Position numbers and translations under genes: made by a program
Notes under the pieces: generated by a model
Seen by the model: only the letters and a program-made list of their open reading frames with translations
The model's database searches: none
What the model was told of the DNA's origin: nothing
In this document: piece after piece, positions 33,861 to 45,819 of the stretch
Numbering within the stretch: the first letter of the stretch is position 1
Layout of the letters: each line of letters opens with the position of its first letter
Assembly (NCBI RefSeq): GCF_030272615.1
Contig: NC_081411.1
Location: 216,584,154-216,648,153 of the forward strand
DNA length: 64,000 nt
Origin: Cryptomeria japonica
Lineage: Eukaryota; Streptophyta; Pinopsida; Cupressales; Cupressaceae
Direction of reading: 5' to 3'

Positions 33861-36070
33861 GTTAATGTAATGGTAAGAGATGAAGGACCAATTCTGAATC
33901 GAGCCCTGGAATATCTACATATGACCATGCAAAGTTTTTTTTTTTCAAAGAAGAATGTGATAAAGTCTACTTTCTCTTTATCTGACAATGAAGTTGCAAA
34001 ATGAATGATCTTAGGGTTATCTAGTGTACCCAAGTTGATTTCTTGCATTATTTCTAACAACAGTTGGGATTTCTCATGATCTACCAAGGGTGTGCCTACT
34101 CTTCCATCCTTGGGCATCCCAAAGTATTTTTCATCCGTAGATGCATCATTTATTTTTACTTTTTCAATGTCTAAAGGTGCCTTGTAGTTTTCATCAAGAG
34201 ACTCGTTTTTATTTTTTTTATTGTTTTCAATTTTATTTTATTTTTTGTGACTGGAAAATGAAGTTGACTCCCCAAAGTATGTTGTATAATTTAGAGTTAT
34301 AGTGAAATATTCTTTTTGATCTCTTGTTGGTATGCCTTCACGTATCTCAAAAAATTCTACTATGGCTTCATCATTTTCAAAATAGTCTAAGCTTGTTGGT
34401 CCCAATCGATAAGTTTGGGGTAAACTAAGGGCATGGTATCATCGGTATTATAAAAATATGGTGTGGCAAAGGTTATGGTAGTGACATGGATATCAATGGA
34501 ATCATTGTTAGCACTAATTTCTTCTAATGACATGCTAAGATCCCAAAAGTCGTGAATCCAAGCTTTAGGACAAGTTTATACAAGAGTATTTACATGTTTA
34601 TCTTCAAGGGGTAAGTCATTGGGATCAATGAAAACATCATCTAGGGCATAGGAACTGGAGAAATAAGAGTGAAATTCCCACTCATTGGAATTTGTTTCAT
34701 TATGGTCTTCCTCAGGTGTCTCTTCATTGTCAAAACTATTCCCCTCTTCACATAAGGTTAACTTAGCATTCGAGGGACCAATCCATAATGGTACAAATCC
34801 TAGTTCTCTCTTTTTAGGTTGTGCTTTCGACAAGATCAATTTTATGACACCTTGCTTCTGTGAGACAAGACCATTATACCCATCATATCCTTTCTTTTAT
34901 ATAATTTTAAATCCTTTTTTATACTTTTCTAGAGGTAATTGGACAAGTGGCGTGTCTTCCTCATCTTTGCAAACCCAGTCAGACAGGTCCTCTTCAATGT
35001 TTTCTTTATTGATTTCTCCCCATTTTGAAAATGTGGTAGGAGGTTGATATTGGATAACAACCTTTGGTTTTTCCTATAGAGGATGGATTTTTCCATAGGA
35101 CTTTGTGGATGCAAGTAGCTTCTTGATGTGTAATGACTATGCCATAGTGTATTCCCCACATCCTTCATCTTAGACCTTAAGTTCACCTTTAGAAAATTAG
35201 ACCAATGTTTGAGGATCCACACAATGAGAATTATGTTAGTGGATGATGGAGCTTCTCTGTTAACTAAAAGTTTTTGCTCAGGAATCCCTTTTAACTTGGT
35301 ACAAAATTGAAAGGGATCTAGATCTTTAGGGATAGTGATTTTTGTTCCATTGTAAGGGTATTTTAGGCACTAATGATAGGTGGATGGGAGTGCTTTCATT
35401 GCATGTATCCAGAGACGGCTTAGAATCATGTTATACAAAAGACATAGGTCTAATTCTTGTAGTGAAATGCTCTTAGTGGTAGGTCTAAATTGGATGGGTA
35501 ATACAATGAATCCTTTTGAAAGTCTTTCTTCATCATTATATGTATGCCTTGATTATTATTTTCTTGGAAGGATCTATATCATTTCTTGAATATTCAAGAG
35601 CTATGATAACCCTCAAAGTACAAATGTTAGTCTTGTTCTGCCATCTTTCAAGACTTGTCTGATTTTATAGTTATGGATGAAGAATTCTATAGGAAATGGA
35701 TCATTATGATTAGGTTGTGAGGGATATCATTTTTATTGAATGTAACAGAGCGAGTGGGAGCAATGTGTCCTGCCATAGCCTAAAAATGGTGGACATTTAT
35801 GTTTGTAGGAATAATGGATTCTTGCAAGGCCTTATCCTAGACTGCTATATTTGTAGGAGATATGTGCAATAAATAAAGGATAAAGATTTGTGTGGGTGTT
35901 TTTCCTAAATGATCAAGGAGGTTGTACTAACTGGTCACTTGTGATGTAGGAGGATCTCCTTGCAAATTAATCTTGGATCATTGGATAGTTACTGCACATT
36001 AGTAATTTTGATCCTTGACATTTATGGTAGATACATGGCTATTTGACACTTAGAGACAATTGATGGTATA
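33861..36070 (-). pseudogene. Protease/linker region of T polyprotein
   Basis: Minus-strand fragments (33851-34117, 34576-34839, 34929-35222) occupy the place of the protease and the variable linker to RT. They are charged, with an EETPEEDHNETN stretch near 34720. I cannot point to a clear D(S/T)G protease site, so the protease call rests on position. Confidence 0.5.
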
Positions 36071-37124
36071 CTAATGGGAAATATTGGTACAATTGACATT
36101 TCCTTTGGGGTAAAAATTAGAAGTAGAGGCTTTTCCCTTACCATGATCAAGTAGGGGAGTCTTGAATATAGTGTGATCTATGTTTGAGAATTTTATCAAA
36201 GATTCTATTTCAACCAAGCCTTGGTCAATCAAATCTTGTATAAGGTGCTTCAATTGGAAACAATAAGAGGTTTTGTGTCCCTATATTTGATGATACTCAC
36301 AATATTGATTGTCATTCCACCACCTTGGTTTGACCGTAGGTTAATTTTTTATTTTGGGTGGTTGAACAGGGATCCACTGAAGTAGTTGTTTGAACACAAA
36401 TTCAATGGGCTCCCTTAATTGTATGAATTTTTTGGGAGGCATGTATCTAGTTCTATGAGGTTTGCATTGTTCGTTCTATTTCATGGTGTTTACTACTTAG
36501 TTTTGTTATTAAGTTGGCTATTGAAGTTTGCTCTTTGTTTGAATGTTTGACTATGCAGGTCATTTGAGAGTAATTTTACTCTATGCATTGTTGATTATCC
36601 TTGTTTCTACAACTCCATGTTGGTAACATTGTTATTTCTAGACCAAAATTTTCTCTTATCATTGGAAGTGCTAGGATTGTCGATGTTATCTTTAGAGATC
36701 ATGATAATCCCTTTTTGTATAAGAGCATTTTTTATGTTTGTCCCTTTCTTAAAACAAGTTTATTGATGGTGCTAGGATTTTTGATTTCCAAATCGTACAC
36801 TAATTTTGATAACAGATTCTTGATACATAGGTTCACTTGTTGTTCTTCAGGGATATCGAGTGGACATCAGCTAACTAAGTTTCACCATCTTTGTAAGAAT
36901 GTTATGAAGGATTCTCCTATCTTCTGCTTAGTGCTACATAGATTTGTCATGGTGACTTTGTTGTCATTGTTGAAGGTGAAGTGGCAAGTGATTTTTTTTG
37001 CTAGGTCATTCCATGACTTTATGTTGTCGGGTAATCGTGCATACCAGTCCATGGCTTGTCCTGAGAGACTTTGAGGGAATAGACACATAAGATATGTGTC
37101 ATCATAATGGACTTCCATGTACAA
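36071..37124 (-). pseudogene. Gag capsid and zinc-knuckle region of T
   Basis: 36882-37124 encodes LMCLFPQSLSGQAMDWYARL then SWNDLAKKITCHFTFN and STKQKIGESFITFLQRW, the classic retrotransposon gag capsid pattern. Further left, near 36240-36320, the minus strand reads NQYCEYHQ-stop-GHKTSYC then LKHLIQDLIDQGLVE, the CCHC-like segment typical of Tat gag-pol. Between them is REPIEFVFKQLLQWIPV. Gag packages the element RNA. The frame is broken. Confidence 0.85.
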
Positions 37125-37977
37125 AACATGTAAAATCCTCTGATATGATATTTAGGGTCTCCTTTTCATCTATACTTATCAAATTTAGGCACCTTGAAGT
37201 ATAGATCTATATTTTATCATAGGGATTAAGACATAGATCTTGTGACATGTAGCTTCTTTTAATCACTCTAGTTTGTAATTCTTCAACTTGTTTTGATAGT
37301 TTTTTGATCTATTGAGTCATCATATCTAAGTGTCCTTGTCTTGGAGGTTCATCATTCATTCTTGGATGACCTCATTGTTGATATACCATTCCTCCAAATG
37401 GATTTTTCTCTTGATATTTAGGGATCGTTGATTGTGGGGTACTTACTGCTGACATATCTTGGTATGGATTGCCATATTGTGTTGCTAAAATGTCTTGATA
37501 TTGTCCTATTTGCTGTGTTTGCTTATATTACATTGTGTCTTGATCCGATTATTGGTATTGAACTACAACCTAACCTGATTGTTGGTATTGCATATTAGAT
37601 TGTGTTTGGGGTTGAAATTAAGTCATTTATCTGATCGGTCGTTGGACTTGAATTGTTGGTAAAGGATGATTTTGTTGTTGTCCATGTTATTGAAATTGTG
37701 TTGTTGGTATTTGTTGTTGTGCCCATGGTTGAGTCATTTGTTGTTGGAATCAGGGAACTTGTGGCATCTATTGTTGATACTATTGCACGTATTGTTATTG
37801 CACTTGTTGTAATAATAGGTTTGGTTGATATTGTTGGATAGTGGGTTGCTGTTGTGTTGGTCCAACATGTTAATAAAATTGAGGTTGTTGAGGTTGATAT
37901 TGGGTGCTTATTTTCATCATTGGATGTGTTTGTTATTGATATTGAGTAGCAATTTGTTGCTCTTGAACGGTTGTTTA
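37125..37977 (-). pseudogene. Gag upstream, Gln-rich part of T
   Basis: The + strand is full of TTGTTG words, so the minus strand encodes Gln-rich sequence in the gag N-terminal half. It stops at the P1 insertion at 37977 and resumes at 44687-44831 and again at 51624. Small open frames in other phases here (Thr/Ser/Asn-rich on minus, Val-rich on plus) are by-products of the triplet bias. Confidence 0.6.
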
Positions 37978-38861
37978 TGTTGGAATCCAAGAACACTGAG
38001 AGGGGGGGGTTGAATCAGTGTTCTATGGGAGTATACAATTTTACCCTTATCAAAGAATTCATTCATCAACCAATAAACATAAATACATATAGCTGAAACA
38101 AATAATGCAATCACATAAATGAACACCATAACACAAAGAATTTATATGTGGAAAACCTCAATGAGGAAAAACCACAATGGGATTTGTGACCCACAATATC
38201 AATTCACTACCCATATGAAAAGATATTACATATAATAGGGGCCTACACATGCAGGAAGGCACACTGAATAGAGAACACTTGTCATCACCTAGAGTCTCAC
38301 TTACTACAATCACTTTCCGATACAAAAATGCAAAACTGAACTCATATAATGCATCTGCTATGCTTGATTGAGTTTTGGCTAAGGATCTGACTATTTCGAT
38401 TCTTAAGCCCTAAACCCTTGCCAGAATAACATACACCTTATGAGTACCTTATAAATCATCTACAAATCATTACAAAATATTTCTTTCACATAGAAATGAT
38501 CTCACATACATAAACTTCGCATTCCAAATCTTATCACGAATGTTATATGTGAAAATGAACTAATAGATTGACTTATATACCCCTACAAACATTTATGTCA
38601 TATGTTGGATTACATACAAAATGATCATACATGTCATCTCATTACAAATATATATGAATTATAAAATGATTTGTCAGATACTACCCTTTGTCGGATCTCC
38701 AAGTGATGCCAGCTTCCCATACCAGTACCTAGTTTGCCAGTTACCTTAGAAATACTTGATGTTGGTGAAGTGTCTGTCGAATGTTAATGTGAACCAAAAT
38801 ATGTTGCCAATGTTGCCATCAATTAAAACATAAGAGATCGAATGAGTGTCAATTGCCAACA
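37978..38861 (-). repeat. 3' LTR of P1 (left)
   Basis: On the + strand it starts TGTTGGAATCCAAGAACACT, then GAGAGGGGGGGG, and ends AATTGCCAACA. It aligns along its full length to 43800-44681. It shares with the P2 LTR a CCTCAATGAGG/GTGGGATTTGTGACCCAC core and a CACATGCAGGAAGGC block. Confidence 0.93.
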
Positions 38862-39040
38862 ATCTCCCACTTTGGCATTGATGGCAACACTCATGTAAAA
38901 AATGGTTTCAATCTACCCTGCCGATCCTGGAATGTGATTATGCTCCCCCTGAGCTATATATACCATCTGAAATCTAATCCATACATATTTCTCCTTTCTA
39001 TTTTTCACATACATCACTCCCCCTTTGGCATTAATTCCAA
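38862..39040 (-). promoter_or_regulatory. Polypurine tract cluster of P1
   Basis: The minus strand has AAAGTGGGAGAT against the LTR (38862-38873), then CTCAGGGGGAGC (about 38943-38953) and CCAAAGGGGGAGTG (about 39017-39030). P2 has the same three tracts in the same order, so the upstream ones may act as secondary priming sites. Confidence 0.7.
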
Positions 39041-39103
39041 AAACCAGTACAAAGAATGAATAAATCAATGAAATTCTGTATAGGGGAATGTCTCTCAAAA
39101 TAC

Positions 39104-42100
39104 TTACTGGAGTTGAATTACCTTGAAGATTTTTGGATAATAATTCTTCAAAAAATCTAAATATGTGTCCCAACTAGATTTGAATGTCCCTGAAATTGAC
39201 ACAAGTCCATTTAGGACATATGCATGAGGTTCTTCTTCCTTGAGTTCTATTGGTGTGGGATTTCTCATCGTATCGACACACTCCTTATGTACATATAGTG
39301 TGTCCAATCAGGGACTCACTAACCCTCTGAGCTCTTTAGCTCTCTGTATGATTTTATCCTTGTCTCTTTCAAGAGCTGAAATTTGGACTTCAAACAACAA
39401 AATTTGACCATCTACAGATGTGGTTAAAGAATTTACTCCATCAAAGTTTTTTACAATGCTTGCAATTGTATTTTGAATATCTTTAATGCTTTTGTCTATA
39501 CCTACTATAAGTAAACTTGAATTGCAGCATACCCAATAAATATTTGTACATTGCCTCAAAGCATCATCTATCATTTTCAATCTATCTATTATCTGTACTT
39601 TGTCCGATTCAATCAACCGATCAAAAGTGGCCCTTTTGGCCTAAGCAAACTGGTCCAAAGCATGCCAATTAGAGATCTGTTGCACTCATTGAAATTCCTT
39701 TGAAATATTCTCTGTCAGCATTTTGAGCTTGCCGGATGGACTTGCTCCCTTTTCAATTTGGCATTCTGTGACTAAATGGTGTGAAATTGGAATGGAATGA
39801 TCAATTGTTTTCTTTTACTCAGTCCCTTCCTTGATCATTTTCTGAGCTACAATCATCATGAGTTTGGTTGAACTCATCTTTGCTATGCTCTTTTGCTCAA
39901 CATTTGCAGTGGTAATTGCCAACAATGAAGTTTTAGCTATCAATTCTCTATTGGATTCCTCTCCCTTTTTCTCTGATGATTGTGCAAAAACACTTATCTA
40001 AGTTTGAACTTCCTTTTCCTTCTCTCCTTCCTGATTTTTCTCTTTATCTTTCTCCTCTGGTTTATTTTCTCAAATATCATCTTCTTTTGCACTGGTGGCT
40101 TTTCTACTTGGTGCAGCATTTGTTAACGTTGGCTCTATTGTATCCACAACCTGTTCATTTTATTCCAGAGGACTATTGTCCTCAACATCTATAACCTGTT
40201 CATTATGTACACTAGCTTTTTCTACCCGCATCTCCTCTTTATCCTGTACATTTGCTTCTGTTGGAGATTCTGCATTTAATTCCTTGACATCTTTCAAAAT
40301 TGTGAATAGGCTATCCAGTACACCTTTGCCTTTTCCATCAATAGGGATGTCTATAATGTCAGACTTAAGGATTAGCTTTTGGTGATGTAAATAAATCAGG
40401 GTGGTCAATAGAGAATTGAACCCATGCCTCATTGGTTTCACTGATTATTTCTTTAACTCTACCTATCATAAGGCTAACTGTCATGTGCCTTCTTTGGAAA
40501 ATTGTTCTATTAGCAGTTTCAAGAAATATATTCATCTCCTCCAGGGTAATTGAACCACAATTAGTTAATAATCCTTGAATCTTTATGTGTTAATCTTTCT
40601 CTATAGCAGATAATCTTCTAGCATTTAGATGATTAAATAATTGTGTCGGTATTTGCTTTAAAATCTCTAATAAAGCCTTCTTATTTATGTCTAAGTGTAA
40701 CAAAACTGCTTCCTCAATTTCTTTTTGCTCATCATCATCCAAATGTTCATAATAATGTTGAATTTTCTTTAACATACCATCCTTTTTTATCTCATCTATT
40801 AACTCAGCACAAGGCATAGGTGGAATAATACTTACATTATCGGTTTCAATAGCTTCATCTATGTCTTCCTTCTTCTTCTTCTTGCCAGAGGATGTAGGAG
40901 TCTCTTTTACTAGCCTTTTTTTTTACTAGGCTTCCTTTCAATTGGCTTACTTGCTAGTATCTTAGAGGTTACCTTCCTTTCTGGTTGCTTCCTTGTCTTC
41001 TGGGCTTTCTCCTTTGGGTCTTCTACCTTCTTTCTTTGCACCCTCTTAAAAGATAGAGGAATTTCATCCTCAGTCTTAGTCTGAATTAATTGGTGCAATG
41101 AGAGCTTCAGGTTGTTTCCTCTTCTTGACTTCTTTGGCTAATGAGGCTTCAATTATATTCTTAATATCTTTTGAGACTTTTTCAACAAATTGAATTACTT
41201 TTCTCTGTGGCCTCTCTCTCTTCTTCTGATTAAATTTTGTTTTAACTTCAAGTTATTTTTGCTTGGTAGTTCCAAATGATTTTTCAGATTCATTTGTCGA
41301 TGCATCTATAAGAATATTAGCATATGCATCCAAAATGATTACATCTACCTCATAACCCATTTCTTCAATCCATATCTTCCAGGGTATCACAATTTCCATA
41401 AGAGTTTCATCCTTTTTCACCATGAAACAGATTTCGGTTGAGTATTTCTCAACTATGTGCTTTGGAATTCTTTCCCTTGACTTCATGCCTTTCTGATATG
41501 ATTTGAAGTATCCCCAAACTTTGTCATCTCTTTGGTTCCCCAAACCAATGATAGCACCCTTAATCTGCCTGCCTACCGGTATATTGAAGGCCCATTGCCT
41601 TTTTTCCAAACAAGGTATCTCATTCAAGAAGAAAAGTATTAAGTACAGTATCGAATTTCCATACCAGAAAACTCCTTTCTTTTCCCCGTTTATCTTTCCT
41701 AAGTTCATAATAAACTCCTCTTTCATCCATTTACACAGATCATACTTCTCATCCTTCTTCAACATTTGAGAAGCAACAAAAATGCAAGAGCTATAAACTG
41801 AGTTAAGTTAGTTAGATTGGCTTACCTTGTAACCTATAATAATGCTGACAAATTTGACATCCTTGTCAGTAATGGTACTGACTCTCATTGACCGACTATC
41901 AGAGGTTGCACCTATGAGCTTGTTGATTTGATAATTTAATATCTTCTTCTCTAGTTTTTGACCTATCTGAGGTAAGTTGGTGATAGCCCTGATTTCTTCC
42001 TTGGTGATCTTGTGGGGTCTATCCAACCAAATAAATTCATCATGAACTCTGCTCAGCACATACTGGATTATTTCATCCTCAAACTCAGGAATATCCAAGA

Positions 42101-42257
42101 TTCCAGTTAACCCTAGGTCTGCAATATGTTTGAATTCGGGCTTGATGATTCCAGAGTCATTCAATAGTTCAAATAAGTACATTGATTTGTTTTCAGTTGT
42201 TCCCAAGTCCTTTAGATTGTAGTGGATGTAAGCTCTGGAAATAGTCATCGGTGACAA
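39104..42257 (-). pseudogene. P1 ORF2, long protein of unknown function
   Basis: From 42257 the minus strand gives a globular N-terminal region with RVHDEFIWLDRPHKITKEE, AITNLPQIGQK, SDSRSMRV and DVKFVSIIIGYKV. KKDEKYDLCKWMKEEF, KKGVFWYG and FNIPVGRQ follow. P2 ORF2 has the same blocks in the same order. A Lys/Glu-rich middle comes next (40900-41250). The C-terminal helical region (39104-39616) contains ISALERDKDKIIQRAKELRG, matching LEKDKERLKFKAKELECR of P2. At least two frameshifts and several stops make it more decayed than P2. It is not a known retroviral protein; the family is unrecognised. Confidence 0.65.
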
Positions 42258-42619
42258 ACCCTAGATATCTCTTTTGAATGTAGTTTAAATCATTGATGGT
42301 TGCTTTTGATCGCTCTGAATCACCTTTGACTCACTCTGTATCGCTCTGAATGCAAGGTGAACATACTGAAGTGAATTTTTCCTTTTATTCTTTGAAAAAC
42401 CCTAATTTGCCATTAACATAAATGCCTTTCGGTGAGACATACCGGATCTCAATTCAACATATCTATGCTAGATAAACTTTCTTGGATGTCTGAAACTTCC
42501 TTCCAGATCTCTTTCCCAAGGAATACATAGGATTTTCATGAAATTTTCCCTCCCCTAAGGCGTCTGCCTCAATTGTTGGATGAGCTTCCTACCAGTGCAG
42601 GAACATTCTACTCTATTGG

Positions 42620-43760
42620 TTGAGTAACTGGAGCAGTTTCATCTCCTGATTGATCATCTGACTTCTTGACCCAGCTCTTAGTATGATCATGTCGGATCTC
42701 AATGATCTTTTGTCATTCTTTATCATTTGATCCATTATTGCCAACCGATGGATTTTTGCTTCTACAAAACTTGGCTATGTGTCCAATTTTGTTGCATACA
42801 TAGCATGTAACATTACTCATTTAAATTGTTTTTCTATATCCGGGATAATTGCTTGACCTGCATTGATTAGCCATATGTCCAAACTTTCCACATGCATGAC
42901 ATTTTACATTCATTCTATAATATTTTTTCTTATGACCATACTTATTGCATTTGGAACATTGATCGGGGATAGATTTATAATTTTTATTTGCTCTATTTCT
43001 ACATTGTCTAGCCATATGACCAAATTTATTACAAACAAAGCATCTACCATTGAATTTGTGAGCATTTAGCTACCTTACCAGTGTCCTCTGGTTCCGATTG
43101 TTCTAATCATTCTGCATATCGAATGCTTGATCTTCATTTGCAGTATCAGAGCTCTAACCTTGTTCAAATCCAAGTCCTCTGGAGTGTTTATTCTTCCTTT
43201 GGCTCTCTAATAATTATTTAAGTTGTGCTGAAATAGCCTTGAATTTGTCCTTATACTCATTTGCAATAGTCAGATCATCTCTTAGGATTATCATTTGTCT
43301 TTCAAGTTCTTGTTAATTATTTTGGAATTGCACTAATTTTGTTCTCAACACATCATTTTCATGAGCCAACCTGATGCATTCTTCAAATTTGTCCTTCAGT
43401 GATCTAGCAAGGTCTTCCTCCTTTTTCTTTTTGTCTTCAATTTCTTTTGCCATCCTCATAGTTAGGGCTTGCGTTTCATTCTTCATAACTTCATTTTGTT
43501 GACTCATCTTTTGACATAGGTTCTTTAGAGTATCATTTTCTTCATCATTTTGATCTTACAATTGTTCCCATAGTTCCTTTCTTTTGGCTTGAGCATTAGA
43601 TAGCTTTTCTTGCAGAGTGATAATAAATTCTTTTGCAAATCTAAGTTTATCTTCCAACTTTATGTTCTTAAATTTTCAGCTTCAAAATCTTTGAGAGAAA
43701 CTTCAAGCTACTGCCTCAAACACATCTCCATGGATTTCAGATTCAGGATTTCCCTCAAGC
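42620..43760 (-). pseudogene. P1 ORF1: coiled coil plus four CCHC knuckles
   Basis: On the minus strand a charged heptad-like region (43313-43790, e.g. MRMAKEIEDKKKKEEDLARS) is followed by zinc knuckles: CNKFGHMARQC (near 43030), CSKCNKYGHKKKYYR (last Cys replaced by Tyr), CHACGKFGHMANQC (near 42870) and CYVCNKIGHIAKFC (near 42780). CX2CX4HX4C knuckles are nucleic-acid-binding modules of gag and copia-type nucleocapsids. No capsid domain is evident. I infer a nucleocapsid-like RNA-binding protein. It begins just after the primer site. Confidence 0.75.
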
Positions 43761-43784
43761 TATTAGGCTTCCTCTGAGGCACAA

Positions 43785-43797
43785 GGCTCAAATACCA
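43785..43797 (-). promoter_or_regulatory. Primer binding site of P1
   Basis: The minus strand reads TGGTATTTGAGCC, two changes from the initiator-Met site TGGTATCAGAGCC, two nt inside the 5' LTR. Confidence 0.88.
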
Positions 43798-43799
43798 AT

Positions 43800-44681
43800 T
43801 GTTGGAATCTAAGAACACTGAGAGGGGGGTGTGAATCAGTGTTAACCGAAATATAAGATTTTAGCCTTATCAAAGCATTTATTCACCAACCGGTAAACAT
43901 AAATACATATAACTGAAGAAAATAATGCAATCACATAAATGAAAACCATAACACAAAGAATTTATATGTGGAAAACCTCAATGAGGAAAAAACACGGTGG
44001 GATTTGTGACCCACAATATCAATTCACTAGCCATATGAAAAGATATTACATATAATAGGGGCCTACACATGCAGGAAGGCACACTGCCTAGAGAATAATT
44101 CTCATCACCAAAAGTCTTATTGACTACAATCACTTTCTGATACAAAAATGCAAAACTGAACTCATATAATGCATTTGCTATGCCTGATTGAGTTCTGGTT
44201 AAGGCTCTGACTGTTCTAGTTCTTAAAACCTAAACCCTTGCCAGAATAACATACACCTTATGAGTACCTTGGAAATCATCTACAGATTATTATAGAATAT
44301 TGCTTTCACATAGAAATGATCTCGTATACATAAACTTCACATTTCAAATCTTATCACGAATGTTATATGTGAAAATGACCCAATAGACTGACTTATATAC
44401 CCTTATAAACATTTACACCATGTGTTGAGTTACATACAAAATGATAATACATCTCGGCTCATTACAAATATATATGAATTATAAAATTATTTTCCAGATA
44501 CTACCCTTTGTCAGATCTCCAAGTGATGTTGTCTTCCCATATCGGTACCTAGTTTGCCAGTTACCTTAGAAATCCTTGATGTCAGTAAAGTGTCTGCTGA
44601 ATGTTAATGTGAACCAAAATATGTTGCCAATGTTTCCATCAATGACAACATAAGAAACCAAATGAGTGTTAGTTGTCAACA
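43800..44681 (-). repeat. 5' LTR of P1 (right)
   Basis: It starts TGTTGGAATCTAAGAACACT and ends AGTTGTCAACA. It is visibly more diverged from its partner than the two P2 LTRs are from each other. Confidence 0.93.
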
Positions 44682-44831
44682 GGTTGTGCATAACCCAATC
44701 TTGCAAGCAAGTTATCAAGCACTTCAGTTTTATGTTTTCAATGTTTAGGAGGCTTGTTTTGTGATATCATGTTTACACCTTCTTGTGGTAAGATGTTGCT
44801 TTATTTACCTTGTTGTGCATTGGTATTAATT
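44682..44831 (-). pseudogene. T gag sliver between P1 and P2
   Basis: The minus strand reads a Gln/Asn-rich segment (ILPQEGVNMISQNKPPKH, then EVLDNLLARLGY). Its composition fits continuation of T gag from 51624 into 37977. Its last five bases, TAATT, are the left target duplication of P2. Confidence 0.5.
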
Positions 44832-45617
44832 TTTTAGGATTCCCAAAGATACTGAGAGCGGAGGGGGGGGGGTGAATCAGTATCTAACCGGTTAATGGAT
44901 TTTCTAAACTTATTAAATGAATTGTAAGCCAAATTAGTGTACCGGTAAACCATAAATAATGCAGTAAATAAGATTAGTAAACACAACATAGAAAGCACTC
45001 CATAACACAATATTTTTAATGAGGAAACCCGGTGTGGGAAAAACCTCAGTGGGATTTGTGACCCACAATATTCGCTCACTGGCCAATAAGTGAATATTAC
45101 TTACAAATGTGGTGCCTGCACATGCAGGAAGGCTCACTGCCTAGAGCTCACTACTCAAATACAAAAAGGGAAGTCTCATTGACTTAAAAAAATGGATTAT
45201 GTAAATCCAATATCATGTACTACTTCGGTTCAGCATCTGCTATGCCAGGTTCAGTACCAGTTTAAGCTCATACAACTTCCATAAACCTTATTCCAAAATT
45301 TGCCTTAATATTTGCATTTGCCTATTACATTCCATATATGCTTATATAAATGATTTACAAGATCTCATACTTATATGAGTCCTATTACAATTCACCTTGT
45401 CGGCTTTACAAAAAGATTTTACAATTAAATACAAAATATAGTAAACAAAATCTTGTCGGTTGGGGTGCCGGTAAACATCTTTGTCGATGTTGGTGTTGGT
45501 GCTTGTGCCTGTGCCGGTGTCTATGCCTGTGCTGGTGCCATAGGATTGTAAGGTTTCCATCAATGACAATACCTTCAATCACCTACAATTTCTCATTGGA
45601 GTGTGCATTTTCCAACA
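44832..45617 (-). repeat. 3' LTR of P2 (left)
   Basis: The first TG has become TT (TTTTAGGATTCCCAAAG; partner TGTTAGGATTCCCAAAG). It ends TTTTCCAACA. It contains the CTCAGTGGGATTTGTGACCC core, CACATGCAGGAAGGC and a GTGCCT/GGTGTT-type hexamer repeat. Confidence 0.94.
45477..45541. repeat. Hexamer repeat (GGTGCC-like) in P2 left LTR
   Basis: About ten degenerate 6-bp units of the GGTGTT/GTGCCT/CGGTGT type. The matching block at 51477-51541 in the other LTR differs in several units, so the tract has mutated independently since insertion. Confidence 0.8.
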
Positions 45618-45810
45618 ATCTCCCCCTTTTGCATTGATGGAAACACTCATGAGAAAAAACCAAAATTGTATACAAAAAGTGTTGACCAAAAGCCTTACCA
45701 AAACTATCAAAACTATGTGCTCCAAAAGTGTGTGCTCCCTCTGAGCAGATGATCTCTTTTGTCTTTCTCCTTTTTCTCATCCTCTACTACTCCCCCTTTG
45801 GCATCAATGA
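45618..45810 (-). promoter_or_regulatory. Polypurine tract cluster of P2
   Basis: The minus strand has CAAAAGGGGGAGAT against the LTR (45618-45631), CTCAGAGGGAGC (about 45734-45745) and CCAAAGGGGGAGTAG (about 45788-45802). Same order and similar spacing as in P1. Confidence 0.72.
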
Positions 45811-45819
45811 CAAAGGTTT

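Larger units (their letters stand above)
37978..44681 (-). mobile_element. P1: pol-less LTR element with two unknown ORFs
   Basis: The LTRs are 37978-38861 and 43800-44681 (884 and 882 bp; TG..CA). The primer site TGGTATTTGAGCC (minus, 43785-43797) is initiator-Met type. The polypurine tract AAAGTGGGAGAT abuts the left LTR. Coding is minus: ORF1 with coiled coil plus zinc knuckles (~42620-43760) and long ORF2 (39104-42257). No polymerase, integrase or protease is seen. It is inserted in T gag. The right flank GGTTG recurs on the left at 37969-37973, but 4 nt (TTTA) separate it from the LTR, so the target duplication is imperfect. It is sister to P2. Confidence 0.9.

Noticed and set aside
37595-37996. 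133-codon Thr/Ser/Asn/Ile-rich minus frame
   Set aside because: It is a shifted phase of the TTGTTG-biased gag region of T; the Gln-rich phase is the likely coding one.
45350-45637. 95-codon + frame with Cys/Leu/Trp repeats in the P2 LTR
   Set aside because: Produced by the hexamer repeat in the LTR.
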